Assembly: GCF_003576645.1 (NCBI RefSeq)
Contig: NC_044923.1
Span: 18,410,104-18,474,103 of the forward strand
Length of the DNA: 64,000 nucleotides
Reading direction: 5' to 3'
Origin: Ipomoea triloba
Lineage: Eukaryota; Streptophyta; Magnoliopsida; Solanales; Convolvulaceae
The first letter of the stretch is position 1; the number at the start of each line of letters is the position of its first letter. The notes beneath the pieces are model-generated. The model had not been told where the DNA came from and searched no databases. It saw nothing but the letters and a program-made list of their open reading frames with translations. A program made the translations under genes and the position numbers. Below, piece by piece: positions 10,541 to 20,401 of this stretch.

Positions 10541-11749
10541 TTACAAACCAGCATCGGCATTTGCATACTCTTCAATAGTGAAGTCGTACAAATCATCCGT
10601 CATTATTTCCATCCCGCACTTGTCGAATTCTATCAGGTGAACCTCTCCAACGTCATAGTTGAAAAACACCAAGTACCTGATAACATTGCGATGCCTACAT
10701 AGAATACGTCTGAGGAAAGCATGTTGTTCACCGTAGTTGATCAACTCTCAAACATTTATGAACGTAAGGGTGAAAGTGTCGTATCTAACGTCAACAGTGT
10801 CACCCTCAGACTCGGTCCAGAAAATGAAGTTACTGAGGATTGATTCGTCGTTACAGAATTCAATAAAATCAATCGCCAACGTCCTACAACCTGAAAGCGT
10901 AGTCAATCCAACATCTAAATTAATGCTGGACGTGGCTGGTATGAAGATAGCTTCCCCATCCTCGGCGGGTTGGCGCTCAATACCATCGCCATGTGCCTCG
11001 GGCAGATCTAGTTGTTCTTTATTTCGTATCACAAAAAAAATGAAATTTAAAATAACCAACGTGTCTAAATATTAAAACATCATCCTCTTGGAGTCCATGC
11101 GCGTCAATGAAATCCTCACAGCCGCGATACAAATCCATATCTTCAACAAGTAATTCCCACGGGTCTGCATGCCCATGAAAGAGTTGAGCAGTACGGTTTA
11201 CGTGTTGAAGGAGGTGTAAATGCATGCATTTGGGAAATTCCAACATATAAGGCGAGGATGACCGACTGTCCGTGTACAGAAAGAAGCTACATTTAAAACA
11301 AATTAAAAAATTAGATCACAAAACATGTTGCAATTACAAATGAATAATATATATGTAATTGAATCCGTACGACGGTTGCTAATGCTTCCGAGATTGAAGT
11401 TGATCGACCCTTGCAGAAAACTGTTGAGGAATTGTTCTGCACGCCGTGGAGTATTGATATTTGATGGGAATATTCGTTCGAAACCCATCACTTTCATGAG
11501 AACTAACCACATTTGTGCAATGGTTAGGGTATATTTCGAATGCGATCGTTGTCTACTGATTTTGAAAATGCTGTAGTGACGACCATGGATTGTGTGTAGA
11601 AAATACGAAATTGTATCACCTTCCACGACGTGTGGAACCTCCTCAAAACTAAAGGATGCAAACATATCCATTTTGTTACTGATAATAAGGATTTGTAAAT
11701 GCAAACAATGTTCAGAATTTTTTCCAAGTGATAGTTCGGGCATTGCCAT
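10541..11749 (-). pseudogene. B3-like DNA-binding protein A (decayed)
   Basis: The ATG at 11749 (MAMPELSL) begins an N-terminal domain with HTIHGRHYSIFK. From about 11260 a B3-like domain follows: FPKCMHLHLLQHV, then DPWELLVEDMDLYRGCEDF, DAHGLQEDDVLIFRHVGYF. A second, weaker B3-like domain ends near IRYLVFFNYDVGEVHLIEF. The alternation of Trp-containing strand, 'GW..F' helix and 'L..GD..vF' matches the B3 fold. B3 proteins bind DNA in plant nuclei. Lesions: an apparent frameshift in the A/T run at 11033-11040 and an in-frame TGA at 10748-10750. It is a clear paralog of 14816-16228 with the same domain order. Exon borders are unsure. Confidence 0.65.
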
Positions 11750-11756
11750 TGTGCAT

Positions 11757-12002
11757 GCATTATATAGGATTCAGACAATGAGCCTAACAGTTAGGCTCGT
11801 TCTTTTTCTTCTTTTTTTTTAAAATATATTTCGAGGCTTTTATTTTATTTTTTTTACTTCGGTGTAATTAAATTTAACATGGAAACCCAGCCAGCATTTA
11901 ACGCTCAAATGAAGTGACAAGTCACAGCCTAAACGGGCCTAATAGTTAGGCTCATTCTTCTCCTTTTTTCCTGAAATTTATTTAAATGCGTACATGAGAA
12001 CA
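11757..12002. other. Spacer with two palindromes
   Basis: This spacer between B3-like A and the viroplasmin-like gene holds one perfect palindrome (11780-11798) about 30 bp upstream of the B3-like A start and a variant copy (11935-11953). It is T-rich and has no ORF. Confidence 0.7.
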
Positions 12003-12427
12003 TTATTTTCGACACATTTGCTTAAATTCTTCTATTATCGCATCGATTCTTCTAAATTCGCGCGATAACTCATTCTGAACACCTGATAAAATTTCCACAG
12101 GTTCTAATGGGCTTGAATTATTTCCAGCAGCGGTTGAATTTTGTGAAGATGAAGTCGAAGCCGCATTACTTTCGCCAACAAATGATGCAGATGAATTTTG
12201 TTGCCTTTGGTTGAAGGTATTAAAAGCGGAAATAGCTTCATCTTTAGATGGGAAAGACTTATATAAATTGTCACTAAATCGATGAACTTGTGATTTTGCG
12301 TCCTCCCAATTGTCATATACTCCGGGACAACGACCAACGAATACAACATAAGTTTTCTTTCCCTATAATGAAAATTGTTGTTAAGCAAAAATTAAAAAAA
12401 TATATATATAAATAAAATTATTACCAT
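12003..12427 (-). CDS. Small viroplasmin / RNase H1 N-terminal-domain protein
   Basis: The main exon, 12362 down to the stop at 12003-12005, reads KKTYVVFVGRCPGVYDNWEDA, then VHRFSDNLYKSFPSKDEAISAF. This is the pattern of the viroplasmin/RNase H1 N-terminal domain (Cauli_VI family), which binds RNA-DNA hybrids or RNA. A Ser/Asn-rich linker and a predicted C-terminal helix follow (about 120 residues in all). A consensus 3' splice site ends at 12363, and just before the matching donor (12424-12421) an ATG at 12427-12425 supplies the start, so the upstream exon would contribute only the methionine. The frame is intact. The domain is common in plant RNase H-like and transposon genes; a viral origin need not be assumed. 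Confidence 0.68.
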
Positions 12428-12569
12428 TAATGTAAATCGACTTGCTTGAAATTGGTATAGAATGGATGAACTTGATAAATGAAAGAGTTTGCTCGGACTG
12501 CCAAGTACTAACAGCTCTTTTGAAATGAAAATCCGCAAATATGAGATATAGGACGAGTATATATAGGCT
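12428..12569. other. Upstream region of the viroplasmin-like gene
   Basis: AT-rich sequence with several TATATA stretches (around 12560-12580) suitable for a minus-strand promoter. No other feature is recognised. Confidence 0.4.
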
Positions 12570-13720
12570 ATACTATATATTATTAGTCTGAAGAACTCTA
12601 TATGAATTGTGTTTTCACAACTTTGAAGTGACAACACACTTAGGAGGCCTGAATGAGCCTAACAGTTAGGCTCATTTGCGTGCTTTCTTTTTTTTTTTTT
12701 TTCTTTTTATAAATTTCAGTTCAAATAATGACTAAAAGTACAAGAAAAATGGAAGTGGAAGTGACAACACACTTAGGAGGCCTGAATGAGCCTAACAGTT
12801 AGGCTCGTTCGCGAATGAGCCTAACAGTTAGGCTCGTTCGCGTGCTTTTTTTTTTTTTTTGTTGAAAATTTCAGTTCAAATAAGGATTAAAAGTACAAGA
12901 AAAATGGAAGTGGAAGTGACAACACACTTAGGAGGCCTAAATGAGCCTAACTGTTAGGCTCATTCGCGAATCTCGCGTGCTTTTTTTTTTTTTTTTTTTA
13001 AAAAATTTCAGTTCAAATAAGAATTAAAAGTACAAGAAAAATGGAAGTGGAAGTGACAACACACTTAGGAGGCTTGAACGAGCCTAACAGTTAGGCTCGT
13101 TCGCGTGCTTTTTTTTTTTTTTTTTTTAAAATTTCAGTTCAAATAAGGATTAAAAGTACAAGAAAAATGGAAGTGGAAGTGACAACACACTTAGGAGGCC
13201 TAAATGAGCCTAACTGTTAGGCTCATTCGCGAATCTCGCGTGCTTTTTTTTTTTTTTTTTTTAAAAAATTTCAGTTCAAATAAGAATTAAAAGTACAAGA
13301 AAAATGGAAGTGGAAGTGACAACACACTTAGGAGGCTTGAACGAGCCTAACAGTTAGGCTCGTTCGCGTGCTTTTTTTTTTTTTTTTTTTAAAATTTCAG
13401 TTCAAATAAGGATTAAAAGTACAAGAAAAATGGAAGTGGAAGTGACAACACACTTAGGAGGCCTAAATGAGCCTAACTGTTAGGCTCATTCGCGAATCTC
13501 GCGTGCTTTTTTTTTTTTTTTTTTTAAAAAATTTCAGTTCAAATAAGAATTAAAAGTACAAGAAAAATGGAAGTGGAAGTGACAACACACTTAGGAGGCT
13601 TGAACGAGCCTAACAGTTAGGCTCGTTCGCGTGCTTTTTTTTTTTTTTTTTTTGAAAATTTCAGTTCAAATAAGGATTAAAAGTACAAGAAAAATGGAAG
13701 TGGAAGTGACAACACACTTA
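12570..13720. repeat. Tandem array of about 130-bp units in alternating pairs (period about 263 bp)
   Basis: Each unit contains TTTCAGTTCAAATAA, GTACAAGAAAAATGGAAGTG, ACAACACACTTAGGAGGC, one 19-bp palindrome, CGCGTGC and a T run of 14-20. Two unit types alternate: one has ATGAGCC..TGTTAGGCTCATTCGCGAATCTCGCG, the other ACGAGCC..AGTTAGGCTCGTTCGCG. Type-1 palindromes start at 12943, 13205 and 13469, and type-2 at 13080, 13343 and 13606, giving a dimer period of 262-264 bp. The array is continued, beyond the nested MITE, at 14632-14730. Confidence 0.9.
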
Positions 13721-13928
13721 CAGCACGTTTGGTTCACGGAATGAATTTTGAGGTAATAGGAATGCTATTCCATAAGGAATGGAACAGGCAAGGAATAGAA
13801 TAGGAATTGTATTCTATTGTTTGGTTCGCGGAAGGAATGGACTTTAGGAATTATATTACAGTGTTTGGTTGGTTTAGGGAATAGAAATGAAATATATTTT
13901 AAAAGACGAAAATACCCCTATAAAATAT

Positions 13929-13968
<40 letters not shown>

Positions 13969-14628
13969 GGACATTCATGTTATTATTAATGATATTATTA
14001 TTATTATGTAATAATAAAATAAAAATTATAACAATATTAATAACAATAATAAGAAAAAAGGAATAATAATAATAATAATAATACAAAACAAAATTATATA
14101 TAAAATAATTTTTTAAAACACAAATTAAAGTTTTTGATCCCACATTGATAACTCATGAAGAGGAGCTCATTTGAGCTCCTCTATATAAGAGAAGCATTGT
14201 TTCTCTTTTGAAATTAACAACAAGATGAGGAAGCTTTAAAGAGCAAAAACTCATTCATTTAAAAGAGTCTTAATTGATCTTAGTTTCAAGTTTTTTTTTT
14301 AAATAAAAAAATTTATTATTATTATTATTATTAATTACATTTTTAATATATAAATAAATATATATTTAAATAAACAAATATTTTATATAAGGATTATAAT
14401 ATAATAAAAAGGGTATTTTTGGTACTATAGTATAAAAGCTATTCCCAAATACTTGGGAATAGCTAATACTAGGGGGTCCCCTAGGAATGGCTATTCCCCT
14501 TGCAAAGGGAATAGGTCATTCCCGGGAATGCTATTCCCAGGAATAAAATGACGAAACAAACAATGGAATAGGTCTATTCCCGGGAATGGTATTCCATTCC
14601 CGACCTATTCCACGAACCAAACATGCCG
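13721..14628. mobile_element. PIF/Harbinger-type MITE nested in the array (908 bp)
   Basis: The ends are CAGCACGTTTGGTTCACGG and, inverted, CGGCATGTTTGGTTCGTGG, an imperfect terminal inverted repeat. The 3-bp TTA at 13718-13720 is repeated at 14629-14631, the TWA-type target duplication of PIF/Harbinger elements. The array unit (ACACACTTA|GGAGGCC) is interrupted exactly there. The interior has a (TAA)n microsatellite (about 13930-13967), sub-terminal GGGAATAGG/CTATTCC blocks and no transposase, so the copy is non-autonomous. Confidence 0.88.
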
Positions 14629-14631
14629 TTA

Positions 14632-14815
14632 GGAGGCCTGAATGAGCCTAACTGTTAGGCTCATTCGCGTGTTTTTTTTTAAAAAAAATTTCAGTTCAAC
14701 TAATGAGAATGAACCTAACAGTTAGGCTCATTCAGTTACGCTCATCCCTATTTAAATTGCATGAATAGTCGAGTCATCATTTCAAGAACTTATTGATTGT
14801 GTACCGTGAATACTC
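14632..14815. repeat. Right remnant of the palindrome array
   Basis: GGAGGCCTGAATGAGCC resumes the array unit directly after the MITE, with a perfect palindrome (14644-14662) and a variant (14710-14728). The B3-like B coding frame opens about 80 bp further on. Confidence 0.75.
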
Positions 14816-16228
14816 AAGGATATATTTGTAGAGTTTTCGAAGGTCTCATGCCTCAACCGTCAAAGTTATAACCACACCAAACGTTATTTCGCACACACAT
14901 TAAATGGAAGGAAATTATTGTATGCAGTTGTAGAGCATACATCGCGAGATGAATATATTTGTTTTGCACCTCTATCATGTGTAAAATATATGAATATGTT
15001 AGGACTAAATGTGCCGGATCCAATAAATTTTCAAAATTTTCAAGATGTCGAGCGTTATACGTATGACATCCTCCAACACAACTTACAAACACTTCTTCTT
15101 CCATCACGTGAGTCATTTTATATTTTCTCATTTTTTGTTTTCGTATTATTTTAAATTTAATTTATAACTATTATTTTGTATGATGTAGCTTGCAATGATC
15201 AAAAACATTTGCCGGACGTTACTAGATCTACTATTGCATGGTTTTCTGTTACAATTATATCGCGTGTGACAATGGTAACTTTGTTCATTTTACGTCAATC
15301 TTTAGAAAATTAATAATTCTACCGAGTTTCTAACTTTATATATTTTAGAAAATTCCACAATGCATGTATCGACATCTAATGCAGCACTTGACAACAACTG
15401 CCATTTTGAAACATGGTCCGTGGTTCGCAATAGAAGTTTCTGTTGAAAACATGCACTTTACAACAGGAATTGCTGAATTCATTAGGGCGAATGAGTTAAG
15501 CCGTGCAGACAGGGTGGTTTTTCGACATACGGGTTTCTTCACTTTTGAAACCTTCTTCTATGATGTATTCGGCAACTTCAAAACGTATCCCTACCGTCGT
15601 TTTACAAACCAGATTCCTGCTCGCCCTTACCCACATCAGACAGGTAACTACAAACTTTAATGTGTCGCCTCATTGTAACAATTTTTTTACATACTATTTG
15701 AACAATTAATTACTCTTTTTGGTGCATTAGACCGAATTCGTGTTAAGGCGAAGTCTGCTCTGCCCCCAGCATATTCACTTGATGTGCAAAGATGTCGTTC
15801 ATTCTATACTGATTTCTCAAGACCTCTTGCGGTGAGGAACAATATTCAATCATAATATTTTACCTCATCATCTATCATCTAAGTATTATTTACTTATTAA
15901 TTTCCTTATTACGTTTCTGTAGAGGGATAAATTGGCTTCATTCCTTAGGGTTTCAGATGCGTTCTCTGGTCAGACGCTTAAACTACTAGTTGGATCACGA
16001 AACATGGAGGTTTACTTTGACACAACTTTTTTCGCAGAACAGTGGGAGGAAATAACAACGCATTTTAAAATTGAAACAACAGATGATGTTGTTTTATTCA
16101 CAATGGAAGACAATGTTGTACTGCTCATGGTTATTGGTCAATGTCAAGTTGAAAATATTTATCCTTGGTCGGTTAAATATTTCATTCATGACAATGTGTA
16201 TGGTGAACTTAACACATTAAATATATGA
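14816..16228 (+). CDS. B3-like DNA-binding protein B (start unclear)
   Basis: Five exons with consensus borders: about 14816-15107, 15189-15274, 15349-15643, 15731-15831, 15923-16228. The N-terminal domain has YFAHTLNGRKLLYAVVE. Exon 3 encodes a B3-like domain (IPQCMYRHLMQHL; GPWFAIEVSVENMHF; GIAEFIRANELSRADRVVF). Exon 5 encodes a second (FSGQTLKLLVGS; WEEITTHFKIETTDDVVLF). The order matches B3-like A. No frame-breaking lesion is seen inside, but no ATG opens the first exon: where gene A has ATG GAT ATG TTT, this copy has AAG GAT ATA TTT. The start may therefore be lost or lie in an unseen upstream exon. It is probably a sequence-specific nuclear protein of the element. Confidence 0.65.
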
Positions 16229-16570
16229 TATTAAATATGAAGGAATTGTTCGACATCTTTTTTTGTGTTATTGTTGGATAAGTTTGAAAATTCATAACAC
16301 CAACATAAAAGGGGGGAAAATGTACTAAACGAGTCTAAAGGTTAGGCTCAATGAGACAAATAGAATTCACCTAACCTTTATACGCTTTTTCAGTATTTTT
16401 TTCCCTCCATTCACTCAGCAAGTTTTCAATACTTATTGCCATGTACTTTGTGTTTATATATACCATGCAACACCTACTCATCAAGTCTTCAAAACAAACA
16501 ACATACTCCAAAACAGACAACAAACTCCAAAATCTCTAACTCTTGTCCTACCACATTCTTCTAAGACAAT
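16229..16570 (+). promoter_or_regulatory. Probable transposase promoter / 5' UTR region
   Basis: This stretch lies between B3-like B and the transposase. A variant palindrome sits at 16331-16349 and TATATATACC at 16456-16465 is a plausible TATA box about 105 bp before the transposase ATG. A CA-rich leader (AAACAAACAACATACTCC) follows, resembling plant 5' UTRs. Confidence 0.5.
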
Positions 16571-19199
16571 ATGGCGGATGTTTCAGATAACAATTGCCAA
16601 TTCTTCATTTTTTGGGGTGGTGAAATTTGTCAATATTCAACACCACCTCAGCTTTATTACACACTACCCCCCCAGTTGGTCACTAATATTCATGTCAATT
16701 CCAGATTACCTTATGTGGTCAATCTAATCCGGAATGCAATGGGAGTAAGTTCGGATTGTATATTACAAATTACTTCCCGACTCCTTATCGATAGTCCAAT
16801 GGGTGTAATGCAAATGGCATATCGTATAACCAATGATGCAGAGTGGGAATACTTTGTATTCCAAACAAAAAATATGGGTGAGCTACACATCTATGTTACA
16901 CCAGAGCTTCACAACCCTTCACCGTCACAGAACACATTCACTGCTTTATTGGCCGGCCACGAATCATCCTCCACAGGTTTTGGTGCATACGAACCATATG
17001 TCGAATTCTTTCGTCAAGAAAATCTCTTGGAGTCACTAACCATTAATACAGAACAACCTTCCAGTCAGACGTTCTTACCAGAAACCTCCGAGCAAATCGG
17101 GTCATCACAGACTAGCTCATCTGAAGAGCTAGTATCAGGCTCAGACAGTTCAAATGAAGGAGCTACAACTCATGACTGCAATGATCAATTTACATTCCCT
17201 TTTGATTCATTGCAACAAGTCAGACAGGAGGATGCACAACCTAGTTGGGGCAACAGGGTAGCTGATTCAGAGATCCCATATTTTCATGCCCCGGTATCAT
17301 TTAATACCGGGTTTGAAGAAGAGGACCCCGATAGGTTGCTGTCTTACGATCCTGAATCAGGGGTGCTTCAGATCGGAATGGTTTTCCCGAGCTTCGCCGA
17401 ATTAGAAACAGCTGTTAGCATTCTCCACGTCCGTGAAAGGAAAGGATTCCGATCCACCCACAAAAAAAGGTGCCTCTTGGCGGGTGGTGTGTAGAAACTA
17501 TATGTCGAAAGAAAACCCGTGTTGTTGGATTTTGTGTGCAAGTAAATTGAAAGGGCCCACCGGGGAATGGCAGATCAAAAAAATGACTAGTCCCCATACA
17601 TGCAGACATGATTTCAATGACAGGAATATCGACAAAATGTGCAGAAGCAAACTTATTGCCGCTCTTGTCACGCATAAGATCCGTGACGATCCGCAGTACA
17701 AAGTTAAACACATACAAAGCGATGTGAAAAATGAGTACGGATTAGACGTGACGTTACAAAGCGATGTGAAAAATGAGTACGGATTAGACGTGACGTATCG
17801 AAAGGCTTGGTACGCTCGTCAAAAATGCATTGAACAAGAGTACGGCAAATTTGGAGATTCCTACAAAGAGCTGCCCCTTTTCTTGCAGTCGGTGCAGGCA
17901 ACAAATCCAGGCACAGTGGTAGAAATCAAATACACGGAGTCCAACCAAGGAGCCCCGTACTGCGATTTCTTGTATGCTTTTTGGGCTTTTAAGCCCGCGA
18001 TTGACGGATTCCGATTGTGCTGCCTGGTTATTGTAGTGGATGGAACACATCTGTATGGAAAATACAAAGGCCACCTCCTTTTAGCAGTCGGGATGAACGC
18101 TAATCGGGAAATCTTTCCAGTTGCATATTCAATTGTTGACTCTGAAAATGCGGAAAGCTGGACTTGGTTCATGACACTACTAGCCACACATGTCTTCCCC
18201 AATCATGAGTCGATGTGCATCATTTCGGATAGGCATGCTGGGATCGATGCGGCATTCCGGGATTCGCCTGCATTACATCCGCCACGAGTCCAACGCCGAT
18301 ACTGTCTTAGACACATCCGCAGTAACGTCATGACCCGGAACAGGAATAGGAATTTGAGGGCATTAATCTAGGAAGCTGGTACTGCAACCACACGTAGAGA
18401 TTTTGGGAACAAGATGGAGAGAATGAGAGCTGAATGGCCTGCAGTGTACAATTATCTGGCAAGTATTGACGCTGAGAAATGGGCATTGTCTCACGATGGT
18501 GGTCACCGCTATGGGCTAATGACAACCAATTCATCCGAATCGTTTAACAATTCACTCAAGGGTTGTCGTATGTTGCCAGTGACTGCGCTAGCCAGACTCA
18601 CTTTCCATAAAATAAATATAATGTTCGCAGATAGGAGAACAGCTGGCCAAAGGATGCGGGAAGCAGGGTTGCGTTGGCCTAAGAAAGTTGTTGAAGAGTT
18701 GGCACAACGAGAGCAACAGGCGTCCAATGCAACCATTGAGATGTATAATGACTCAACAGGATTATACGGGGTTGCTCTTCAAAGACGGCATGCCACACAA
18801 CGCCTGTTGCGATTTCATAAAGGTTGTTTGAACGACTCTAGCTGCGATTGTGGAAAGTGGAACGTCAACACCTCCTTACCTTGTGCGCACATCATTGCAG
18901 CATGCCTTCAAAATGTTACGTATGACTCATTTGTGCCAGATGTGTTCTCCATAGAACATTACATAGCCAGTTATGCAGCTGATTTCTATCCCCCGTGCAA
19001 TGAAATTCAATGGACAAGTGAGTTCATTCTACTTCCACCTTCTTCCGCTACGCGAGATTCACGCCCAGGCCAACGATGAACCCGTCGCTTTCAAAATGAA
19101 ATGGACTTTGAGAATACGACAGCAACAAGGCGATGTAATTACTGTAAGGCACGAACTCATGCTTCAAACCAGTGCCCAGCGTTACATTATCACTCGTAG
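16571..19199 (+). pseudogene. MuDR-type MULE transposase (decayed)
   Basis: From ATG 16571 there is a PB1-like N-terminal domain, an acidic Ser-rich linker, a MuDR DNA-binding region (FAELETAVSILHVRERKGF, then WRVVCRNYMSK), the MULE catalytic domain with LVIVVDGTHLYGKYKG and IISDRHAGIDAAF carrying two of the acidic residues, a SWIM finger (CDCGKWN...LPCAH) and a C-terminal knuckle (CNYCKARTHASNQC). It would cut and paste the element in the nucleus. Lesions: a one-base indel in the A run at 17462-17468, TAG at 18369-18371 and TGA at 19077-19079. After the last, the same frame continues to TAG 19197-19199. A 42-bp in-frame duplication (17715-17798) also disturbs the DNA-binding region. It cannot encode a full protein as read. 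Confidence 0.9.
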
Positions 19200-19396
19200 G
19201 GTATATTTTTTATTTAATTGCAAACATTGTATCACAAATTCGCAGTTTGATAATCCACTTTATATATTTATCTTATTATAACTCAATTTTTTTCTTTTTA
19301 GTCATTAACAAATCAAAATTATATTAATTAACTATACACAATTATTACTATTCATTAATATAATAATTACAATCATAAATAATTAGTTTAATTAAA

Positions 19397-19945
19397 TAAT
19401 TAACAAATCATCAATATATTTGTTAAGTAGTATAGTTTGGATGTTCATCTTAATTGCGGTACACACCGATTTGAATTTTTCTTCAAAAATTATTTGCATA
19501 AAATTAAACTCCAACTATTTATATTTATTAGATATATAAATTGGATTTATTGTTTTATTCATCCCAACATTTCAATGTTTTTTTTTGAACTAAAATAAAA
19601 CTAAATTTTTTGCCGTGTTCATTCAAAAAAAAATAAAATTTTGCCATGTGAATTTAAAAAATCAGGCCAATAATTAACAAATCATCAATATATTTGTTAA
19701 GTAGTATAGTTTGGATGTTCATCTTAATTGCGGTACACACCGATTTGAATTTTTCTTCAAAAATTATTTGCATAAAATTAAACTCCAACTATTTATATTT
19801 ATTAGATATATAAATTGGATTTATTGTTTTATTCATCCCAACATTTCAATGTTTTTTTTTTGAACTAAAATAAAACTAAATTTTTTGCCGTGTTCATTCA
19901 AAAAAAAAAAAAATATTGCCGTGTGAATTTAAAAAATCAGGCCAA
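19397..19945. repeat. Two-copy 274-bp tandem repeat
   Basis: TAATTAACAAATCATCAATA begins at 19397 and 19671. Each copy continues through GCGGTACACACCGATTTGAA, a T/A homopolymer pair and ATCAGGCCAAT. The copies differ by a few bases only. No coding potential; it lies between the transposase and the right palindromes. Confidence 0.85.
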
Positions 19946-20092
19946 TTGCTAAAGTATTCTACTATTATATAACATGTGTATTTGTTTCTGTATTTTCTGG
20001 TATTTTGATTTTTTTTTAATAACTATGAATGAGCCTAACTGTTAGGCTCATTCTCATTGTTGTAAAGTCAATCAAGCCTAACAGTTAGGCTC

Positions 20093-20401
20093 TTTTCCCT
20101 TATTAGAGAATCATCCCAATTCCTCCTAGTTTTGGGAAACCATGTTTCCCAATTTCCACGGTGAGTAAATGACTCAAAATAATGTACCTACAGTACAAAA
20201 ATAATGTACCTTCAGTACGAAAATAATATATTTTTTATTTTTGGTCCACACAGTTGTGTGGACCATGGTCCATGCAATAATGATGGATGGCTATCATCTC
20301 ATCGATCTATGTATGTCACGGGCAATTGTATTTACTTATTACATGCCCAGTACAATCTTCAAACTAACATTATTTCAGTCTGCTTTAATTTTTCGTTATT
20401 A
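20093..20401. other. Flank right of the MULE with a hairpin-rich MITE-like stretch
   Basis: AATGTACC(T)(A/T)CAGTAC occurs twice (20181-20218), followed by GGTCCACACAGTTGTGTGGACC and CCATGGTCCATG. The GTGGACC motif matches the terminal repeats of the Mutator MITE at 40790-41316, so this may be a relic of a related family. No gene is seen. Confidence 0.4.

Larger units (their letters stand above)
5906..20092. mobile_element. Large decayed Mutator-like element (MULE) carrying several genes
   Basis: Between an AT-rich repeat on the left and ordinary intergenic DNA on the right lie a MuDR-type transposase (16571-19199), a PMD gene, two B3-like paralogs and a viroplasmin-like gene. A 19-bp palindrome is spread through the unit and was not seen outside it. 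Both proposed ends have the same layout: GAGCCTAA followed 43-46 bp later by the full palindrome (5906 and 5952 on the left; 20092 and 20049 on the right, inverted). Long terminal inverted repeats and an exact 9-bp target duplication were not found, so the borders are provisional. Subtracting the redundant contig and the nested MITE leaves roughly 11.8 kb. All larger genes carry lesions. Confidence 0.62.
5952..20092. repeat. Dispersed 19-bp palindrome family GAGCCTAACWGTTAGGCTC
   Basis: Exact or near-exact copies start at 5952, 5986 (variant), 11780, 11935 (variant), 12655, 12788, 12817, 12943, 13080, 13205, 13343, 13469, 13606, 14644, 14710 (variant), 16331 (variant), 20031 and 20074 (variant). 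The two 9-bp arms are perfectly complementary around one central A or T. Copies lie only in non-coding DNA: at both ends of the MULE, between the divergent genes, and in front of the transposase. A dimeric protein-binding site is the simplest reading, but no binding is shown. Confidence 0.9.

Noticed and set aside
10541..11749. Intact single-frame reading of B3-like A
   Set aside because: The A/T-run frame change and in-frame TGA 10748 cannot both be explained by consensus introns.
12600..13735. CRISPR-like array of palindromic repeats
   Set aside because: Repeats and spacers are both repeated, no cas genes are present and the host is a plant; it is a tandem repeat array.
13874..14143. Asn- or Ile/Tyr-rich ORFs at the TAA repeats
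   Set aside because: They are translations of a TAA microsatellite in a MITE.
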